Of a DNA stretch of 64,000 nucleotides, positions 42,708 through 53,094 are shown piece after piece; position 1 is the stretch's first letter, and each line of letters starts with the position of its first letter. Location: contig NZ_OMKE01000039.1 of NCBI RefSeq assembly GCF_900299535.1, positions 1 to 64,000 of the forward strand. Direction: 5' to 3'. This DNA comes from Aquimarina aquimarini. Lineage in GTDB: Bacteria; Bacteroidota; Bacteroidia; Flavobacteriales; Flavobacteriaceae. The notes below the pieces were generated by a model. It was not told the origin of the DNA, ran no database searches, and worked only from the letters and a program-made list of their open reading frames with translations. The translations under genes were made by a program, and so were the position numbers.

Positions 42708-45542
42708 TTATATGCCTAATTCTTTCTTTAAGAATTTAGCTGTATAACTTTTTTTATCTTTTACAATTTGTTCTGGTGTACCAATGGCAACAACTTTTCC
42801 TCCGTTTTTACCACCTTCGTAACCAATATCAATAATATGATCTGCCATTTTGACTACATCTAGATTATGCTCAATAATCAAAACAGTATTTCCTTTATCT
42901 ACTAATTTATTTAATACTTCCATGAGAACACGAATATCTTCAAAGTGCAAACCTGTAGTTGGTTCGTCAAGGATATAAAATGTATTTCCCGTATCTCTTT
43001 TAGATAATTCTGTTGCTAGTTTTATACGTTGTGCTTCTCCTCCTGATAATGTGGTTGATTGCTGTCCTAATGTTATATATCCAAGACCAACACTTTGTAT
43101 TGTTTTTAGTTTTCTTGAAATTTTTGGAATATGTTCAAAAAATAAACAGGATTCATCGATTGTCATTTCAAGTACATCAGAGATTGATTTTCCTTTGTAT
43201 CGTATTTCTAGTGTCTCTCTATTAAATCGTTTTCCTTGGCAGGTTTCACATTCTACATATACATCTGGTAGAAAATTCATTTCTATTACTCGCAAACCTC
43301 CTCCTTTACAGGTCTCACATCTTCCACCGGCTACATTAAAACTAAATCGCCCTGGTTTATACCCACGAATCATTGCTTCGGGGGTTTTGGCAAATAGGCT
43401 TCGTATCTCTGAGAATACACCAGTATAAGTAGCAGGATTGGATCTTGGTGTTCTACCAATCGGGGATTGGTTTATATCAATAACCTTATCTGCATGTTCT
43501 AGCCCTTTGATACTTTTATAAGGCATTGGTTTTTTTACTCCATTAAAATAATAAGCATTGAGAATAGGGTAGAGGGTTTCGTTGATAAGAGTAGATTTAC
43601 CACTACCTGAGACTCCTGTTACTGCTATCATTTTTCCTAAAGGAATGTCTATAGAAACATTTTTTAGATTATTTCCAGTAGCTCCTTTTAATGAAATTGT
43701 TTTTCCGTTTCCTTTTCTACGTTTAGACGGAATTTCAATTTGTTTTTTTCCACTTAAATATGCTGCTGTAAGTGTATCATGCTGGTGTAATTTTTCTGGA
43801 GGCCCTTCACTAATTATTTCTCCTCCATGTTTTCCTGCCAAAGGCCCTATGTCTATCACATGATCAGCCTTTTCTATCATATCTTTATCATGCTCGACTA
43901 CAATTACAGAGTTACCTATATCACGTAATTGAATAAGTGAATTGATTAATTTTTCATTATCTCTTTGATGCAACCCAATACTAGGTTCATCAAGAATATA
44001 CAGTACACCAACTAATTGCGAACCAATTTGAGTTGCCAAGCGAATACGTTGTGCTTCACCACCAGAAAGGGATTTACTGCTTCGATTCAACGATAAGTAA
44101 GTAAGCCCTACATCTATTAAGAACTGAAGCCTTGCATTAATTTCTTTTAAGATCTCTCCTGAAATCTGATTTTGTTTATCACTTAAATGCTTAGGTAGTA
44201 CCTTGAACCACTTAGAGAGTTCAATGATATCCATTGCAGCTAATTCTGCTATATTTTTATTATTTACTTTAAAATACAAAGATTCTTTGCGTAATCTTGA
44301 GCCTTCACAAGATTGGCATTGCACGTTATCCATAAAATCTTTTGCCCATCGTTTTAATGAGGTAGAATCATTGTTGGTATACGTATTCTCTATAAAAGTA
44401 GCTATTCCTTCAAAATCAATTTTATAATCTCTTTTAACTCCAAGGCTTTTGCTGTTAACTGTAAACTTTTCTTTCCCTCCATAAAGAATAATTTGCATAG
44501 CTTCTTTTGGAATTTTTTTTATGGGGTCGCTTAGTTTAAAGTTGTATCGTTGTGCTATGAGTTCTAACTGTTTAAATATCCAGTTGTTTTTTTGAGGTCC
44601 TTGCGGAGCTAATCCGCCATTTTTGATAGATTTTGAATCATCAGGGATAATCTTTTTTAAGTTTACCTCATAAAGGTTGCCAATCCCATTACATTTAGGG
44701 CATGCTCCTTTTGGAGAATTAAAAGAGAAGTTATTAGGCTCTGGATTGGGATAAGATATCCCACTAGAAGGGCACATCAAGTTACGACTAAAGAAACGTA
44801 CCTCTTGAGATTCTTGCTCGATTATCATCAATACGTCATCACCATGATACATTGCTGTATTAATGGTTTCCATGAGGCGCTTAGAGTTTTCCTGCTCTTC
44901 ATTTACAGCTAGTCTATCAATTACAATCTCAATATCATGAGTTTTGTATCGATCAAGCTTCATTCCTTTAGTAATATCTTTGATTTCTCCGTCAGCACGA
45001 ACTTTTACAAAACCTTGTTTTGCAATTTGCTCAAAAAGTTCTCTGTAGTGTCCTTTTCTTGATCTTACTACAGGAGCTAGTATATTTATTCTCTTACCTA
45101 AAAAGTCTTTTAAAATCAGGTTTTTAATCTGCTCATCACTATAGCTGACCATTTTTTCTCCTGTATTATAGCTATAGGCATCACTTCCTCTAGAGAATAA
45201 TAACCTGAGAAAGTCATAAATTTCTGTAATCGTTCCTACTGTACTACGAGGACTCTTGCTGGTAGTTTTTTGTTCTATTGCAATTACAGGAGAAAGCCCG
45301 TCTATCTTATCTACATCAGGTCTTTCTAATCCTCCTAGAAATTGTCTTGCATACGCAGAAAAAGTTTCTATGTATCGTCGTTGACCTTCTGCATATATTG
45401 TGTCAAATGCCAAAGATGATTTACCAGATCCAGATAACCCTGTGATAACCACTAGTTTTTCGCGAGGTATTGTGACATCAATATTTTTCAAATTATGAAC
45501 ACGTGCTCCTAAAACTTCAATATTTTCTTCTGATGTGACCAT
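42708..45542 (-). CDS. uvrA: Excinuclease ABC subunit A
   Basis: This 944-aa damage-recognition ATPase of nucleotide excision repair has two ABC modules. Walker A motifs are [15 protein letters not shown] and [15 protein letters not shown], with signatures [14 protein letters not shown] and [14 protein letters not shown] and switch regions [13 protein letters not shown] and [13 protein letters not shown]. Zinc modules are seen at [11 protein letters not shown] and [13 protein letters not shown] with a second pair CETCQGKRF. It acts with UvrB on damaged DNA. A promoter-like sequence is placed 20 bp upstream. Full length. Confidence 0.97.
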   Translation of the reverse strand: MVTSEENIEVLGARVHNLKNIDVTIPREKLVVITGLSGSGKSSLAFDTIYAEGQRRYIETFSAYARQFLGGLERPDVDKIDGLSPVIAIEQKTTSKSPRSTVGTITEIYDFLRLLFSRGSDAYSYNTGEKMVSYSDEQIKNLILKDFLGKRINILAPVVRSRKGHYRELFEQIAKQGFVKVRADGEIKDITKGMKLDRYKTHDIEIVIDRLAVNEEQENSKRLMETINTAMYHGDDVLMIIEQESQEVRFFSRNLMCPSSGISYPNPEPNNFSFNSPKGACPKCNGIGNLYEVNLKKIIPDDSKSIKNGGLAPQGPQKNNWIFKQLELIAQRYNFKLSDPIKKIPKEAMQIILYGGKEKFTVNSKSLGVKRDYKIDFEGIATFIENTYTNNDSTSLKRWAKDFMDNVQCQSCEGSRLRKESLYFKVNNKNIAELAAMDIIELSKWFKVLPKHLSDKQNQISGEILKEINARLQFLIDVGLTYLSLNRSSKSLSGGEAQRIRLATQIGSQLVGVLYILDEPSIGLHQRDNEKLINSLIQLRDIGNSVIVVEHDKDMIEKADHVIDIGPLAGKHGGEIISEGPPEKLHQHDTLTAAYLSGKKQIEIPSKRRKGNGKTISLKGATGNNLKNVSIDIPLGKMIAVTGVSGSGKSTLINETLYPILNAYYFNGVKKPMPYKSIKGLEHADKVIDINQSPIGRTPRSNPATYTGVFSEIRSLFAKTPEAMIRGYKPGRFSFNVAGGRCETCKGGGLRVIEMNFLPDVYVECETCQGKRFNRETLEIRYKGKSISDVLEMTIDESCLFFEHIPKISRKLKTIQSVGLGYITLGQQSTTLSGGEAQRIKLATELSKRDTGNTFYILDEPTTGLHFEDIRVLMEVLNKLVDKGNTVLIIEHNLDVVKMADHIIDIGYEGGKNGGKVVAIGTPEQIVKDKKSYTAKFLKKELGI

Positions 45543-46109
45543 AAAATTTTAACCAAGATTGCAAATGTAGGTATTTGTGCGCGGTTTGTAAAATGAGTTT
45601 CGGTTGGGTTTTATCCATTCACTATTTTATAGTACAAATGAAGAATGTGAACTACAATATAAAAAACTTGTTTTTGCAACTAAGTTGCTTTAAAACAGGT
45701 AGTTATGATAGTTTGTTGTGTTAAAACGTGTACTATTTTTCTTTCATAAAAAAGCATTAAGTTTTGATAGGAAGTTTATTTATTAAATGCATTAATAAAT
45801 AAAACAAAAGACTATAATACAGATGCTTATGATTGTAAAATAGCTAATCAACTAAATAGAGTAAAATTAATAATGATCATTTTTATCATTTTTTTTACGG
45901 AAAACCATTTTTATAATATTTATTTTTCAATAAATTAACAAAAATAATGCATATAATTTAATTTAATTATGTTTTTGGAAGCTTTTATTAAGGAGTTCTT
46001 AAAATTAGTAAATTAGTAATTCACAAACTCTTTGAAGTTTTTCTGATTAGAAACTTAAATAGCCCAAACTAATCGATATAGAAATTCTTCAAAACAAAAA
46101 CTAATTACG
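45543..46109. other. 567-bp intergenic region between uvrA and the secreted metalloprotease
   Basis: The uvrA promoter occupies the left end. The middle is very AT-rich with a small perfect hairpin TTGCAACTAAGTTGC-like (about 45673-45687) and long A/T tracts. No open frame above 50 codons, RNA gene or consensus promoter for the downstream gene is seen. The leader of the protease gene is presumably long or its promoter degenerate. Confidence 0.4.
45562..45592 (-). promoter_or_regulatory. Putative uvrA promoter
   Basis: On the minus strand: TTTA (45592-45589), 19 bp, and exact TACATTTG (45569-45562). It leaves a leader of about 15 nt before the ATG at 45542. No SOS-type operator was noticed. 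Confidence 0.45.
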
Positions 46110-48215
46110 ATGAATAACATATTCAAAATTGCAATTACCTTTTTTTTGGTAATTAATTTTATGCATGCTCAACAGCCGCATAAACCAAGTCAGATTGTGG
46201 CTCAAAAAAAATCTCAAGGAATTACTTTTCAAGACATTAACTTGTTTAACCTAACTACTAAGCAAAAAGCAAATGTTCAAATTCCTAAAGAAGTAAAAGA
46301 GTATACTATATTCTCTTTGAATACACAAAAGTTTGCCTCATTCAAATCAAATGTTCCTGAAGCGATGAATTTAGAAATTCCAGGACAAAAATCAACTATT
46401 GTTCTTGAGTTGGTTAAAGTAGATATTACCACAGAGAATTTTGAGGTTATAGAAATGCCTTCTGGAAAAAAAGTAGTTCCTGATAAAACGATTTCTCATT
46501 ATAGAGGTGTGGTAAAAGGAAACCCTAATTCTATTGCTGCAATAAGTTTATCAGGCAATGAAGTATCTGGTGTTGTTAGTGTAGAAGGAGGACATGGTAA
46601 CCTTGTTATAGGTCAATTGGATCATAGTAAAGCACATATTGCATATCAAGATGAAGACATTAGCTATCTCAATGAATTTGCATGTAGGTTAGAAGGAGAA
46701 GAGGGTATGAAGGAATATACAGAAGAGCAATTATTTGGTAATACAAGTAATAAAGCGGCTGCAAAATGTCCTGAAATATTCTTTGATATCGATACAGATA
46801 TTGTTCAAGATAAGGGAGGGAGTCAAGGAGCTTCAAATTTTATTCAATCAGTATTTAATCAGGTGGCTACATTGTATTCTAATGAAAATATAACGATCAA
46901 GCTTTCAGGAATGAAAACTTGGACTTCCTCGAAACCATTTAGTAATACACTAGATAGTTATAGAGCATATAGAAACCAAAATAGCTTTAATGGAGATCTT
47001 GGTCATTTTGTAACCTATAATTTTTCTGGTGGAGTAGCTTGGTTAAGTGCATTATGTGGGTCACGTAAATATGGGGTATCTGGTATTAATAAAAACTATA
47101 GTAATGTTCCTACCTATTCATGGACTGTAGGGGTAGTTGCTCATGAATTGGGGCATAATTTTGGTTCTCATCATACGCATGCTTGTAGGTGGAATGGTAA
47201 TAATACGGCTATAGATGGTTGTTATACAACAGAAGGAGGTTGCGCTAAACCTGCAATACCTTCTGGTGGAGGTACTATAATGAGTTATTGTCACCTTACA
47301 AATGTTGGAATTAATTTTACCAAAGGCTTTGGTTCTCAACCAGCAAATGTAATGCGTAATTTTATTAGTTCCTCTAGTTGTGTTGGTACTTGTGGAGGCG
47401 GTGGCTGTTCTAATGGTGATGCTGTTACAGTAACTTTTAGAAACAATACAAATTGTACATTGCAGTATTTTAGAAATAATGCTTCGCAATTCTCTATCAA
47501 CTCTGGTCAAACCAGACAAGTATCTACTACCGTAGGAACTAACTGGGAAGCAAAAAATACTACAAACAGCTCTGTTGATAGTTTTGCTATTCAGTGTAAC
47601 CAAAATGAGTATACATCTACAGGCAATTGCTCTGGTGGTGGCGGAACTTCATGTGAGGGTGTGAGACCTTGGTCTGCTTCTGTAACATACTCTCCTGGAG
47701 ATAGAGTTACGTATCGTGGTAGCTTATATGAATGGACTGGTACTAGATGGAATAATCTTGGACCATGCCCTAGTGCTCCTTCTGATCCATGTACAGGAAT
47801 AGCTGCGTGGTCTGCTTCTGTAACATATTCTGCTGGTGATCGAGTAACTTTTGAAGGTAATTTATATGAATGGACTGGTACTAGATGGAATAATTTGGGC
47901 GCTTGTGGAGCAGCACGTTCTCAAAATATTCCTCCTCCAATGAATGGTCAAAGTACAAAAGAACTTGATGTATCTGCATATCCTAATCCTGTACATGATA
48001 TTCTTACGGTAGAAATAAAGAATTTATTCTATGGTGCTTCTAAGTTATCGATTAAGGATGTAAATGGTAGAACACTTAAAGAAATAGAATTACATACTTC
48101 GCCAGGAGGAAAAGCACAGCATACAATAGATGTAAGTGTCTTATCTCGAGGAATGTATTTTGTTCAGGTATCAAATGCCAAGAGAACAACTACCAAAAAG
48201 ATATCTATAAAATAA
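46110..48215 (+). CDS. Secreted metzincin (M12B-like) protease with two chitin-binding-like modules and T9SS sorting domain
   Basis: This 701-aa exported protease has a signal peptide (residues 1-20, ending FMHAQQ), a propeptide-like region to about 220, and a zinc catalytic domain with HELGHNFGSHH (H345, E346, H349, H355) and the Met-turn TIMSYCH (M391). A short beta domain (about 430-510) precedes two near-identical CBM5/12-type modules (SASVTYSPGDRVTYRGSLYE and SASVTYSAGDRVTFEGNLYE, both with EWTGTRWNNLG). The C-terminal T9SS type A sorting domain runs from VSAYPNPVHDILTVEI to the end KKISIK. Likely digests protein in chitinous or other particulate matter. Confidence 0.93.
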   Translation: MNNIFKIAITFFLVINFMHAQQPHKPSQIVAQKKSQGITFQDINLFNLTTKQKANVQIPKEVKEYTIFSLNTQKFASFKSNVPEAMNLEIPGQKSTIVLELVKVDITTENFEVIEMPSGKKVVPDKTISHYRGVVKGNPNSIAAISLSGNEVSGVVSVEGGHGNLVIGQLDHSKAHIAYQDEDISYLNEFACRLEGEEGMKEYTEEQLFGNTSNKAAAKCPEIFFDIDTDIVQDKGGSQGASNFIQSVFNQVATLYSNENITIKLSGMKTWTSSKPFSNTLDSYRAYRNQNSFNGDLGHFVTYNFSGGVAWLSALCGSRKYGVSGINKNYSNVPTYSWTVGVVAHELGHNFGSHHTHACRWNGNNTAIDGCYTTEGGCAKPAIPSGGGTIMSYCHLTNVGINFTKGFGSQPANVMRNFISSSSCVGTCGGGGCSNGDAVTVTFRNNTNCTLQYFRNNASQFSINSGQTRQVSTTVGTNWEAKNTTNSSVDSFAIQCNQNEYTSTGNCSGGGGTSCEGVRPWSASVTYSPGDRVTYRGSLYEWTGTRWNNLGPCPSAPSDPCTGIAAWSASVTYSAGDRVTFEGNLYEWTGTRWNNLGACGAARSQNIPPPMNGQSTKELDVSAYPNPVHDILTVEIKNLFYGASKLSIKDVNGRTLKEIELHTSPGGKAQHTIDVSVLSRGMYFVQVSNAKRTTTKKISIK

Positions 48216-48229
48216 TAAATGTTATTGGG

Positions 48230-48973
48230 CTATAATGAGGGTGGAGTGTAAGCTTCACCCTTTTTATTTATGGGATTACTCCATGCTTTTAGATTAGTAA
48301 TAGGAATCCCAAAGCCTAATAATCTATGCTGTTGCGCCAAATATGCACCACTTTCTGTACTACTCCAATTTTCCCAAGTTGCCTCAAGACCTCCTATTGG
48401 AATAATTGAAACCCACATTTTATAGCTTATAGGTAGATAATTGCTATCTACCTTCCATAGATATGAATCTCCTGGTGTTTTCCCACCAGAAGAATATGTA
48501 ACTAGTAAAGCTTTATTGTTATTTTCTAATGTGACTAATTTACGAATTGTTCCTTGGTCAAAAAGCTTGTGTGGAGCTACTATCCAAAAAGAATCATTAT
48601 AAAAACTGTTGATTGCTTTTTTTATAATTTTTCTAGAAGATTTTTTAGCGCTTATAATTTTATTGTTTTTAGGATTCTTAAGATCTAAATATATTTTATG
48701 AGCATCAAATTCAACAATTACGGTATTGTTTTTTTTATCCCATAAATAATGATTCTTCTTTCTAAAAGTCCACTGTAAATACTCCGTCTTTACATATTGA
48801 TTGTGTTTTACTGCCTTTTGAATTTTTAAAGCAAAATTATCTGCTTCTATGCCTGTTTTTCCTTCAGGAAGCTTTTCATGTAGTGAGAAGTATAAGGTAG
48901 CTCCAGTGATACTAATAATTGTACATACGCTTATTATAAGTATTTTTAGAAGCTTTAAGAATTTTCTTTTCAA
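48230..48973 (-). CDS. Unknown membrane-anchored protein
   Basis: This 247-aa protein has an N-terminal hydrophobic anchor (about 8-28, LKILIISVCTIISITGATLYF) followed by a mostly extracytoplasmic domain with EYLQWTFRKKNHYLWDKKNN and SYLWKVDSNYLPISYKMWVS. The latter pattern resembles LolA-fold periplasmic proteins, but the match is only an impression. It ends 14 bp from the stop of the convergent metalloprotease. Its last codons overlap the terminator hairpin of that gene. Confidence 0.65.
   Translation of the reverse strand: MKRKFLKLLKILIISVCTIISITGATLYFSLHEKLPEGKTGIEADNFALKIQKAVKHNQYVKTEYLQWTFRKKNHYLWDKKNNTVIVEFDAHKIYLDLKNPKNNKIISAKKSSRKIIKKAINSFYNDSFWIVAPHKLFDQGTIRKLVTLENNNKALLVTYSSGGKTPGDSYLWKVDSNYLPISYKMWVSIIPIGGLEATWENWSSTESGAYLAQQHRLLGFGIPITNLKAWSNPINKKGEAYTPPSL
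48238..48270 (+). terminator. Terminator of the metalloprotease gene, inside the 3' end of the convergent gene
   Basis: AGGGTGGAG (48238-48246) pairs with CTTCACCCT (48253-48261), one mismatch, with a TTTTATTTAT tail. The hairpin codes for the last residues of the minus-strand protein. Confidence 0.6.
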
Positions 48974-49092
48974 GAGAGATATTTATATTTTTTACTTCAG
49001 CTAAGTTACTATAAATTAAATATTTATTTAAAGAAGAAGTTTTTTCCTTAGATTATAAAGAATAAAAAACATTTTTTACGCACGCCATTTGT

Positions 49093-50163
49093 TTATAATG
49101 AGGCATAATACCCAAAAGATTGAAGTATTAATTCATCAGAAACAATACAATTGTATTTAGCTTCTCCAATCGTAGAAAGTAACACAAAATAAATGTTTCC
49201 TTTTTCGTTCTTTTTATCGTGTATAAGCAAAGATACAATACTATGATAATCTGCAGGGTTTATATCTATTTTAGGAAATGTAGCGAGAATAACCTCACTA
49301 ATATTTTGTAATTCATTTTTGGTAAGTGATAATAGTTCTGCAGAAATATATGCTTCCATAATCATTCCTATTGCAATAGCTTCTCCATGCAATAATGTAG
49401 GTTTTTCAGGATGCGTGAGATAGAATGATTCTATTGCATGCCCTAATGTATGTCCAAAATTCAAATATTTTCTAATATTTTGTTCGGTAGGGTCTTCTGT
49501 AACAATTTTATTTTTGATTACTACAGAGTCATAAATCATTAGGTCCAAATCTTCTAAGGTTAATTGAGAAAGATCACTTATTTTATCCCAATATGATTTA
49601 TCTTGAATTAATCCATGTTTCAACATTTCTGCAAAACCACTACACATTTGATTTGTAGGGAGTGTAGAAAGATATTCTGTATCAACCAGAACCATTTCAG
49701 ATTCACTGATAACACCTACCATATTTTTTAGGTTTCCTAAATCTACACCTGTTTTTCCGCCTACAGAAGCATCTACCATAGCCAGTAATGATGTAGGAAT
49801 ATTGATATAACTAATCCCTCTTTTATAGGTACATGCTATAAAACCTCCTAAATCTGTGACTACACCTCCTCCTAGATTGATTATTAGACTCTTTCTGTCC
49901 ATTCCCAATTCTGATAGCACATTCCATACTCCGCTACAGGTTTCAATATTTTTATGAATTTCTCCACTTTCAATTTCTATAACCTCTATATCATATTCTT
50001 TTTCAATTTTACTCATCAATAATGATAAACAGTATTCATGGGTATTATTATCAACGAGAATACATATTTTTGAATGATTAGCTTCTGCTAAATATGTATT
50101 TAAAGCAGTATAACATTCTTGTCCAAAATATACGATTGAATCTTTTGAAACTATGGGCTTCAT
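49093..50163 (-). CDS. aroB: 3-dehydroquinate synthase
   Basis: This 356-aa enzyme cyclises DAHP to 3-dehydroquinate, step two of the shikimate pathway, using NAD+ and a divalent metal. Seen are LGGGVVTDLGGFIACTYKRG (NAD-binding), PTSLLAMVDASVGGKTGVD, KNMVGV and the metal-binding NFGHTLGHAIES followed by LLHGEAIAIGM. Chorismate from this pathway feeds menF in this window. It is divergent from the proline dehydrogenase gene, each with a promoter-like sequence in the 167-bp spacer. Confidence 0.95.
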   Translation of the reverse strand: MKPIVSKDSIVYFGQECYTALNTYLAEANHSKICILVDNNTHEYCLSLLMSKIEKEYDIEVIEIESGEIHKNIETCSGVWNVLSELGMDRKSLIINLGGGVVTDLGGFIACTYKRGISYINIPTSLLAMVDASVGGKTGVDLGNLKNMVGVISESEMVLVDTEYLSTLPTNQMCSGFAEMLKHGLIQDKSYWDKISDLSQLTLEDLDLMIYDSVVIKNKIVTEDPTEQNIRKYLNFGHTLGHAIESFYLTHPEKPTLLHGEAIAIGMIMEAYISAELLSLTKNELQNISEVILATFPKIDINPADYHSIVSLLIHDKKNEKGNIYFVLLSTIGEAKYNCIVSDELILQSFGYYASL

Positions 50164-50184
50164 ATGGTATAAAATTATAAGAGG

Positions 50185-50215
50185 CGAAATTAAGCAGAAT
50201 TTATAATAAAATAAA
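50185..50215 (-). promoter_or_regulatory. Putative aroB promoter
   Basis: On the minus strand: TTTA (50215-50212), a 19-bp spacer, and TAATTTCG (50192-50185, one mismatch), 21 bp before the aroB ATG. Confidence 0.4.
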
Positions 50216-50226
50216 CTAGCAAGTTC

Positions 50227-50234
50227 TATATTTG
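50227..50234 (+). promoter_or_regulatory. Putative -7 box of the proline dehydrogenase gene
   Basis: TATATTTG is an exact -7 match on the plus strand, about 97 bp before the ATG at 50331. The upstream TTTG element is not clear. Confidence 0.35.
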
Positions 50235-50330
50235 CACAAATCTTAAAATAAGTGTAATTGTATTCATATAAATTGATTTTATTAGTATGAATACATCTTT
50301 TAAATTAAAGATTCTTAAAATTAATTCTTG

Positions 50331-51503
50331 ATGAAACAAAACGACTTGTTTGATAATACAGAAACAGCGTTCGCTTTGAAAAGTGACTCTGAGTTAGAGA
50401 GGGCTTACTTTCTGTTTAAAATGATTTCTAATGAACCTTTGGTTCGAATAGGAACTGCGGTTACTAATTTTGCAATAAAAGCACATTTGCCTGTTCAAGG
50501 ACTAATTAGAGCCACTGTTTTTGATCATTTTTGCGGAGGAGTTAGTGAAGAAGACTGCTTGTCTGTTGTTGATAAGATGTATACAAAACGAGTAGCGTCT
50601 GTATTAGATTATTCTGTAGAAGGCAAAGAAGAAGAAGCACAGTTTGATGCTGTATTGGATAAAACCATGAAACTTTTGGAATTTGCAGATCAAAAAGATG
50701 CTATGCCATTTGGTGTTTTTAAACCTACAGGGTTTGGTCGTTTTTTGATCTGGCAAAAGAAAACAGAAGGTACTCCAATGACAGCAGAAGAGGAGGCAGA
50801 ATGGCAACGTATTGAGGAGCGATTTGATATGGTATGCAAAAAAGCCTATGATTGCGATGTAGCTTTATTGATTGATGGTGAAGAAAGTTGGATGCAAGAT
50901 GCTGCAGATGATTTAGTCGCTAGGATGATGCGTAAATACAATAAAGAAAAAGCTATTGTATATAACACATTACAACTATACAGACATGATCGCCTTGATT
51001 ATTTAAAGAAACTACATGAAGAAGCTAAAGTATATGACTTTAAAATAGGTGTAAAGATCGTTCGTGGCGCTTATATGGAAAAAGAAAATGATCGAGCAAA
51101 AGAAAAAGGATATCCAACTCCTATTTGCAAAGATAAAGAACATACTGATCAAAATTTTGATACTACAATGCACTATATTTTGAATAATATAGATGATATC
51201 TCTGTCTTTATAGGGACTCATAATGAGCATAGTAGCTACTTGGCAATGAAATTAATGAACGAGCTTACTATTGACAAAAATGATTTTAGAGTTTGGTTTG
51301 GTCAATTATACGGTATGAGTGATCATATTAGTTTTAATGTTGCAGAAGCAGGATATAATGTAGCAAAATATTTACCCTTTGGACCTGTACGTGATGTAAT
51401 GCCATATTTGATTCGTAGAGCCGAAGAAAATACATCGGTAGCAGGACAAACTAGCAGAGAACTTAATTTACTTTCTCAAGAAAAAAAGAGAAGAAAGTTA
51501 TAG
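50331..51503 (+). CDS. Proline dehydrogenase
   Basis: This 390-aa FAD enzyme oxidises proline to pyrroline-5-carboxylate and passes electrons to the quinone pool. The beta/alpha-barrel motifs are KIVRGAYMEKENDRAKEKGY, IGTHNEHSSYLAM, WFGQLYGMSD, and the C-terminal YLIRRAEENTSVAGQ with the conserved Arg-Arg-x-x-Glu-Asn. It is the monofunctional PRODH form, longer than the Bacillus type and without the P5C dehydrogenase half of PutA. The start is the ATG just after an in-frame TTG. Confidence 0.93.
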   Translation: MKQNDLFDNTETAFALKSDSELERAYFLFKMISNEPLVRIGTAVTNFAIKAHLPVQGLIRATVFDHFCGGVSEEDCLSVVDKMYTKRVASVLDYSVEGKEEEAQFDAVLDKTMKLLEFADQKDAMPFGVFKPTGFGRFLIWQKKTEGTPMTAEEEAEWQRIEERFDMVCKKAYDCDVALLIDGEESWMQDAADDLVARMMRKYNKEKAIVYNTLQLYRHDRLDYLKKLHEEAKVYDFKIGVKIVRGAYMEKENDRAKEKGYPTPICKDKEHTDQNFDTTMHYILNNIDDISVFIGTHNEHSSYLAMKLMNELTIDKNDFRVWFGQLYGMSDHISFNVAEAGYNVAKYLPFGPVRDVMPYLIRRAEENTSVAGQTSRELNLLSQEKKRRKL

Positions 51504-51522
51504 TCAAAATATATTAGTAACA

Positions 51523-51563
51523 TAAAATCCGGAGTTCTTTAAAAAGACTTCGGATTTTTTATT
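51523..51563 (+). terminator. Rho-independent terminator after proline dehydrogenase
   Basis: AAAATCCGGAGT (51523-51534) pairs with ACTTCGGATTTT (51547-51558) with one G-U pair, and the T-run continues. Confidence 0.85.
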
Positions 51564-51673
51564 GCTCTAAAAAAGTGTGTACAAAATAACTGATGTATTA
51601 CATTAATAAAAATATCCTTTTTTACTGATGAAAAAGTATTTTTAGACTATCATTCTGTATAACAATTATGCTA

Positions 51674-52450
51674 TTATACCTTAGTGAGATTTCTTTTTCT
51701 TATTATAAATAATGCGTAGATCAAACATGGTAATACTAATAAAATTATAAGTATACTATTCTCTAATGATGTTGGTTCACTGATATGTTTTTTAACTGCG
51801 TATCCTGCTGTATCAAGTTTTCCCGTAAAATCTATAAGAGTATGGATAATAATTAAAGGGTAAATACTTTTAGTAATAACCAATAAAACACCAAACATTA
51901 TTCCTATAAATGCGGCGAAAAAAACCTGAGATAATTCACCATACAAACCTTTATCAAATTTGAATAGGTGTAATAACCCAAAGAAAATTGACGAAGCAAA
52001 TATAGACCAGATTACACTTTTATTACTAGTCCCTAAATACTTAATTAAATATGATTGAATACTCCCTCTAATACTAAATTCTTCTGCAAAACCTATAGAT
52101 ATGCAATATATAAGAAGTAAAGGAAGATGACTTGTATTAATCTCTTCCAAAAGAAGTATATTTAATAATACTAGATAGATTAAAGGGAATATTAAAAGAG
52201 TGAATTTTCTTAGTTTTTTACCTTTTACCCCTGCAATTGATAAAAGTTTATTTTTACGCATAAAAAAATAAGATATTATAATTAATACCACATTGGCAAT
52301 AATACCTAAATAGATATGTGTTTGATAAAGAGTTATTCCGTTCTCTATCAATTTATGAGAGAAATATTCTCGTGTTAATAAAATAGTAATTAGTAGAATT
52401 ATAAAAATTAAAAGAGGTTTCCATAATTTTTGACTTTTTATCGTATCCAT
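51674..52450 (-). CDS. CPBP family intramembrane protease
   Basis: This 258-aa membrane protein has about eight helices. The CPBP (Abi/Rce1-like) motifs are present: FAEEFSIRGSIQSYL (EExxxR), IFFGLLHLFKF (FxxxH), and IIHTLIDFTG (HxxxD, where the usual last residue is Asn or Asp). The family cleaves within membranes, often prenylated or signal-peptide-like substrates, and some act in bacteriocin self-immunity. No bacteriocin gene is adjacent, although an orphan double-glycine peptide lies 3.9 kb away. Confidence 0.85.
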   Translation of the reverse strand: MDTIKSQKLWKPLLIFIILLITILLTREYFSHKLIENGITLYQTHIYLGIIANVVLIIISYFFMRKNKLLSIAGVKGKKLRKFTLLIFPLIYLVLLNILLLEEINTSHLPLLLIYCISIGFAEEFSIRGSIQSYLIKYLGTSNKSVIWSIFASSIFFGLLHLFKFDKGLYGELSQVFFAAFIGIMFGVLLVITKSIYPLIIIHTLIDFTGKLDTAGYAVKKHISEPTSLENSILIILLVLPCLIYALFIIRKRNLTKV

Positions 52451-52630
52451 TTTTTTTGATTAAATATTAATACAAACATAATAGAAGAAACGCTACTAAA
52501 CGCTCCAATGCATCCATTGGTACTCTTTTTTGTTGAAGAAAAATCAAGATAAAAGTCTAGTTTTATATCAATAAAGTATATGGTACACTGGAGGGATATT
52601 TAAAATACAGTAAGCAATAAGTGATTGTAT

Positions 52631-52659
52631 TTTGGTGAATAGATTATTTATTACCTTTA
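52631..52659 (+). promoter_or_regulatory. Weak putative promoter of the GlsB-like gene
   Basis: TTTG (52631-52634), a 17-bp spacer, and TACCTTTA (52652-52659, one mismatch), 25 bp before the ATG. Confidence 0.3.
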
Positions 52660-52684
52660 GATGGTAAACTAAAAAACATATATT

Positions 52685-52933
52685 ATGGGTGGATTATTGT
52701 ATTCTATTTTAATTGGAGCTGTTGCAGGATGGCTAGCAGGAAAATTAATGAAAGGTGGAGGGTTTGGCCTTTTGATTAATATAATTTTAGGAATCATTGG
52801 TGGGTTGCTAGGAGGATGGTTATTTAGAACTTTAGGAATTCATTTGTTGGGAGGTATCTTAGGAGATCTTTTAAGAGGCGTTATTGGGGCTTCTGTAATT
52901 CTGTTTATAGCAGGTCTTTTAAAAAAGAAATAA
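52685..52933 (+). CDS. GlsB/YeaQ/YmgE family stress-response membrane protein
   Basis: This 82-aa very hydrophobic, glycine-rich protein has three membrane segments (starting GGLLYSILIGAVAGWLAGKL, then LLINIILGIIGGLLGGWLF, then ASVILFIAGLL). GWLAGKLMKGGGFG is the family signature. Members are induced by stress in many bacteria; their mechanism is not known. Monocistronic, with its own terminator 40 bp after the stop. Confidence 0.9.
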   Translation: MGGLLYSILIGAVAGWLAGKLMKGGGFGLLINIILGIIGGLLGGWLFRTLGIHLLGGILGDLLRGVIGASVILFIAGLLKKK

Positions 52934-52972
52934 TACCTATCATGAAATAGTATAAAATCATGCTTTTTCTGG

Positions 52973-53012
52973 AAAAAGAGAGATCGTCTTATACAGGTGA
53001 TCTCTCTTTTTT
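52973..53012 (+). terminator. Rho-independent terminator
   Basis: AAAAAGAGAGATC (52973-52985) pairs perfectly with GATCTCTCTTTTT (52999-53011), loop 13 nt, T-run in the 3' arm. Confidence 0.88.
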
Positions 53013-53086
53013 ATTAATCATTTCTTGTTTTTTAAAAATCTAAACCATAATTAATATTTTATCCGTTTTTGTAAACAAAGTGTAGT

Positions 53087-53094
53087 TATCTTTG
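53087..53094 (+). promoter_or_regulatory. Putative -7 box of the DEAD-box helicase gene
   Basis: TATCTTTG is an exact match to TAnnTTTG. TTTG stands 15 bp upstream (53068-53071), closer than usual. If real, the transcript has an unusually long 5' leader of about 125 nt. Confidence 0.35.

Noticed and set aside
42273..43428. Several open frames antisense to the LOG and uvrA genes
   Set aside because: The sense frames hold full catalytic motifs; the antisense frames are by-products of codon use.
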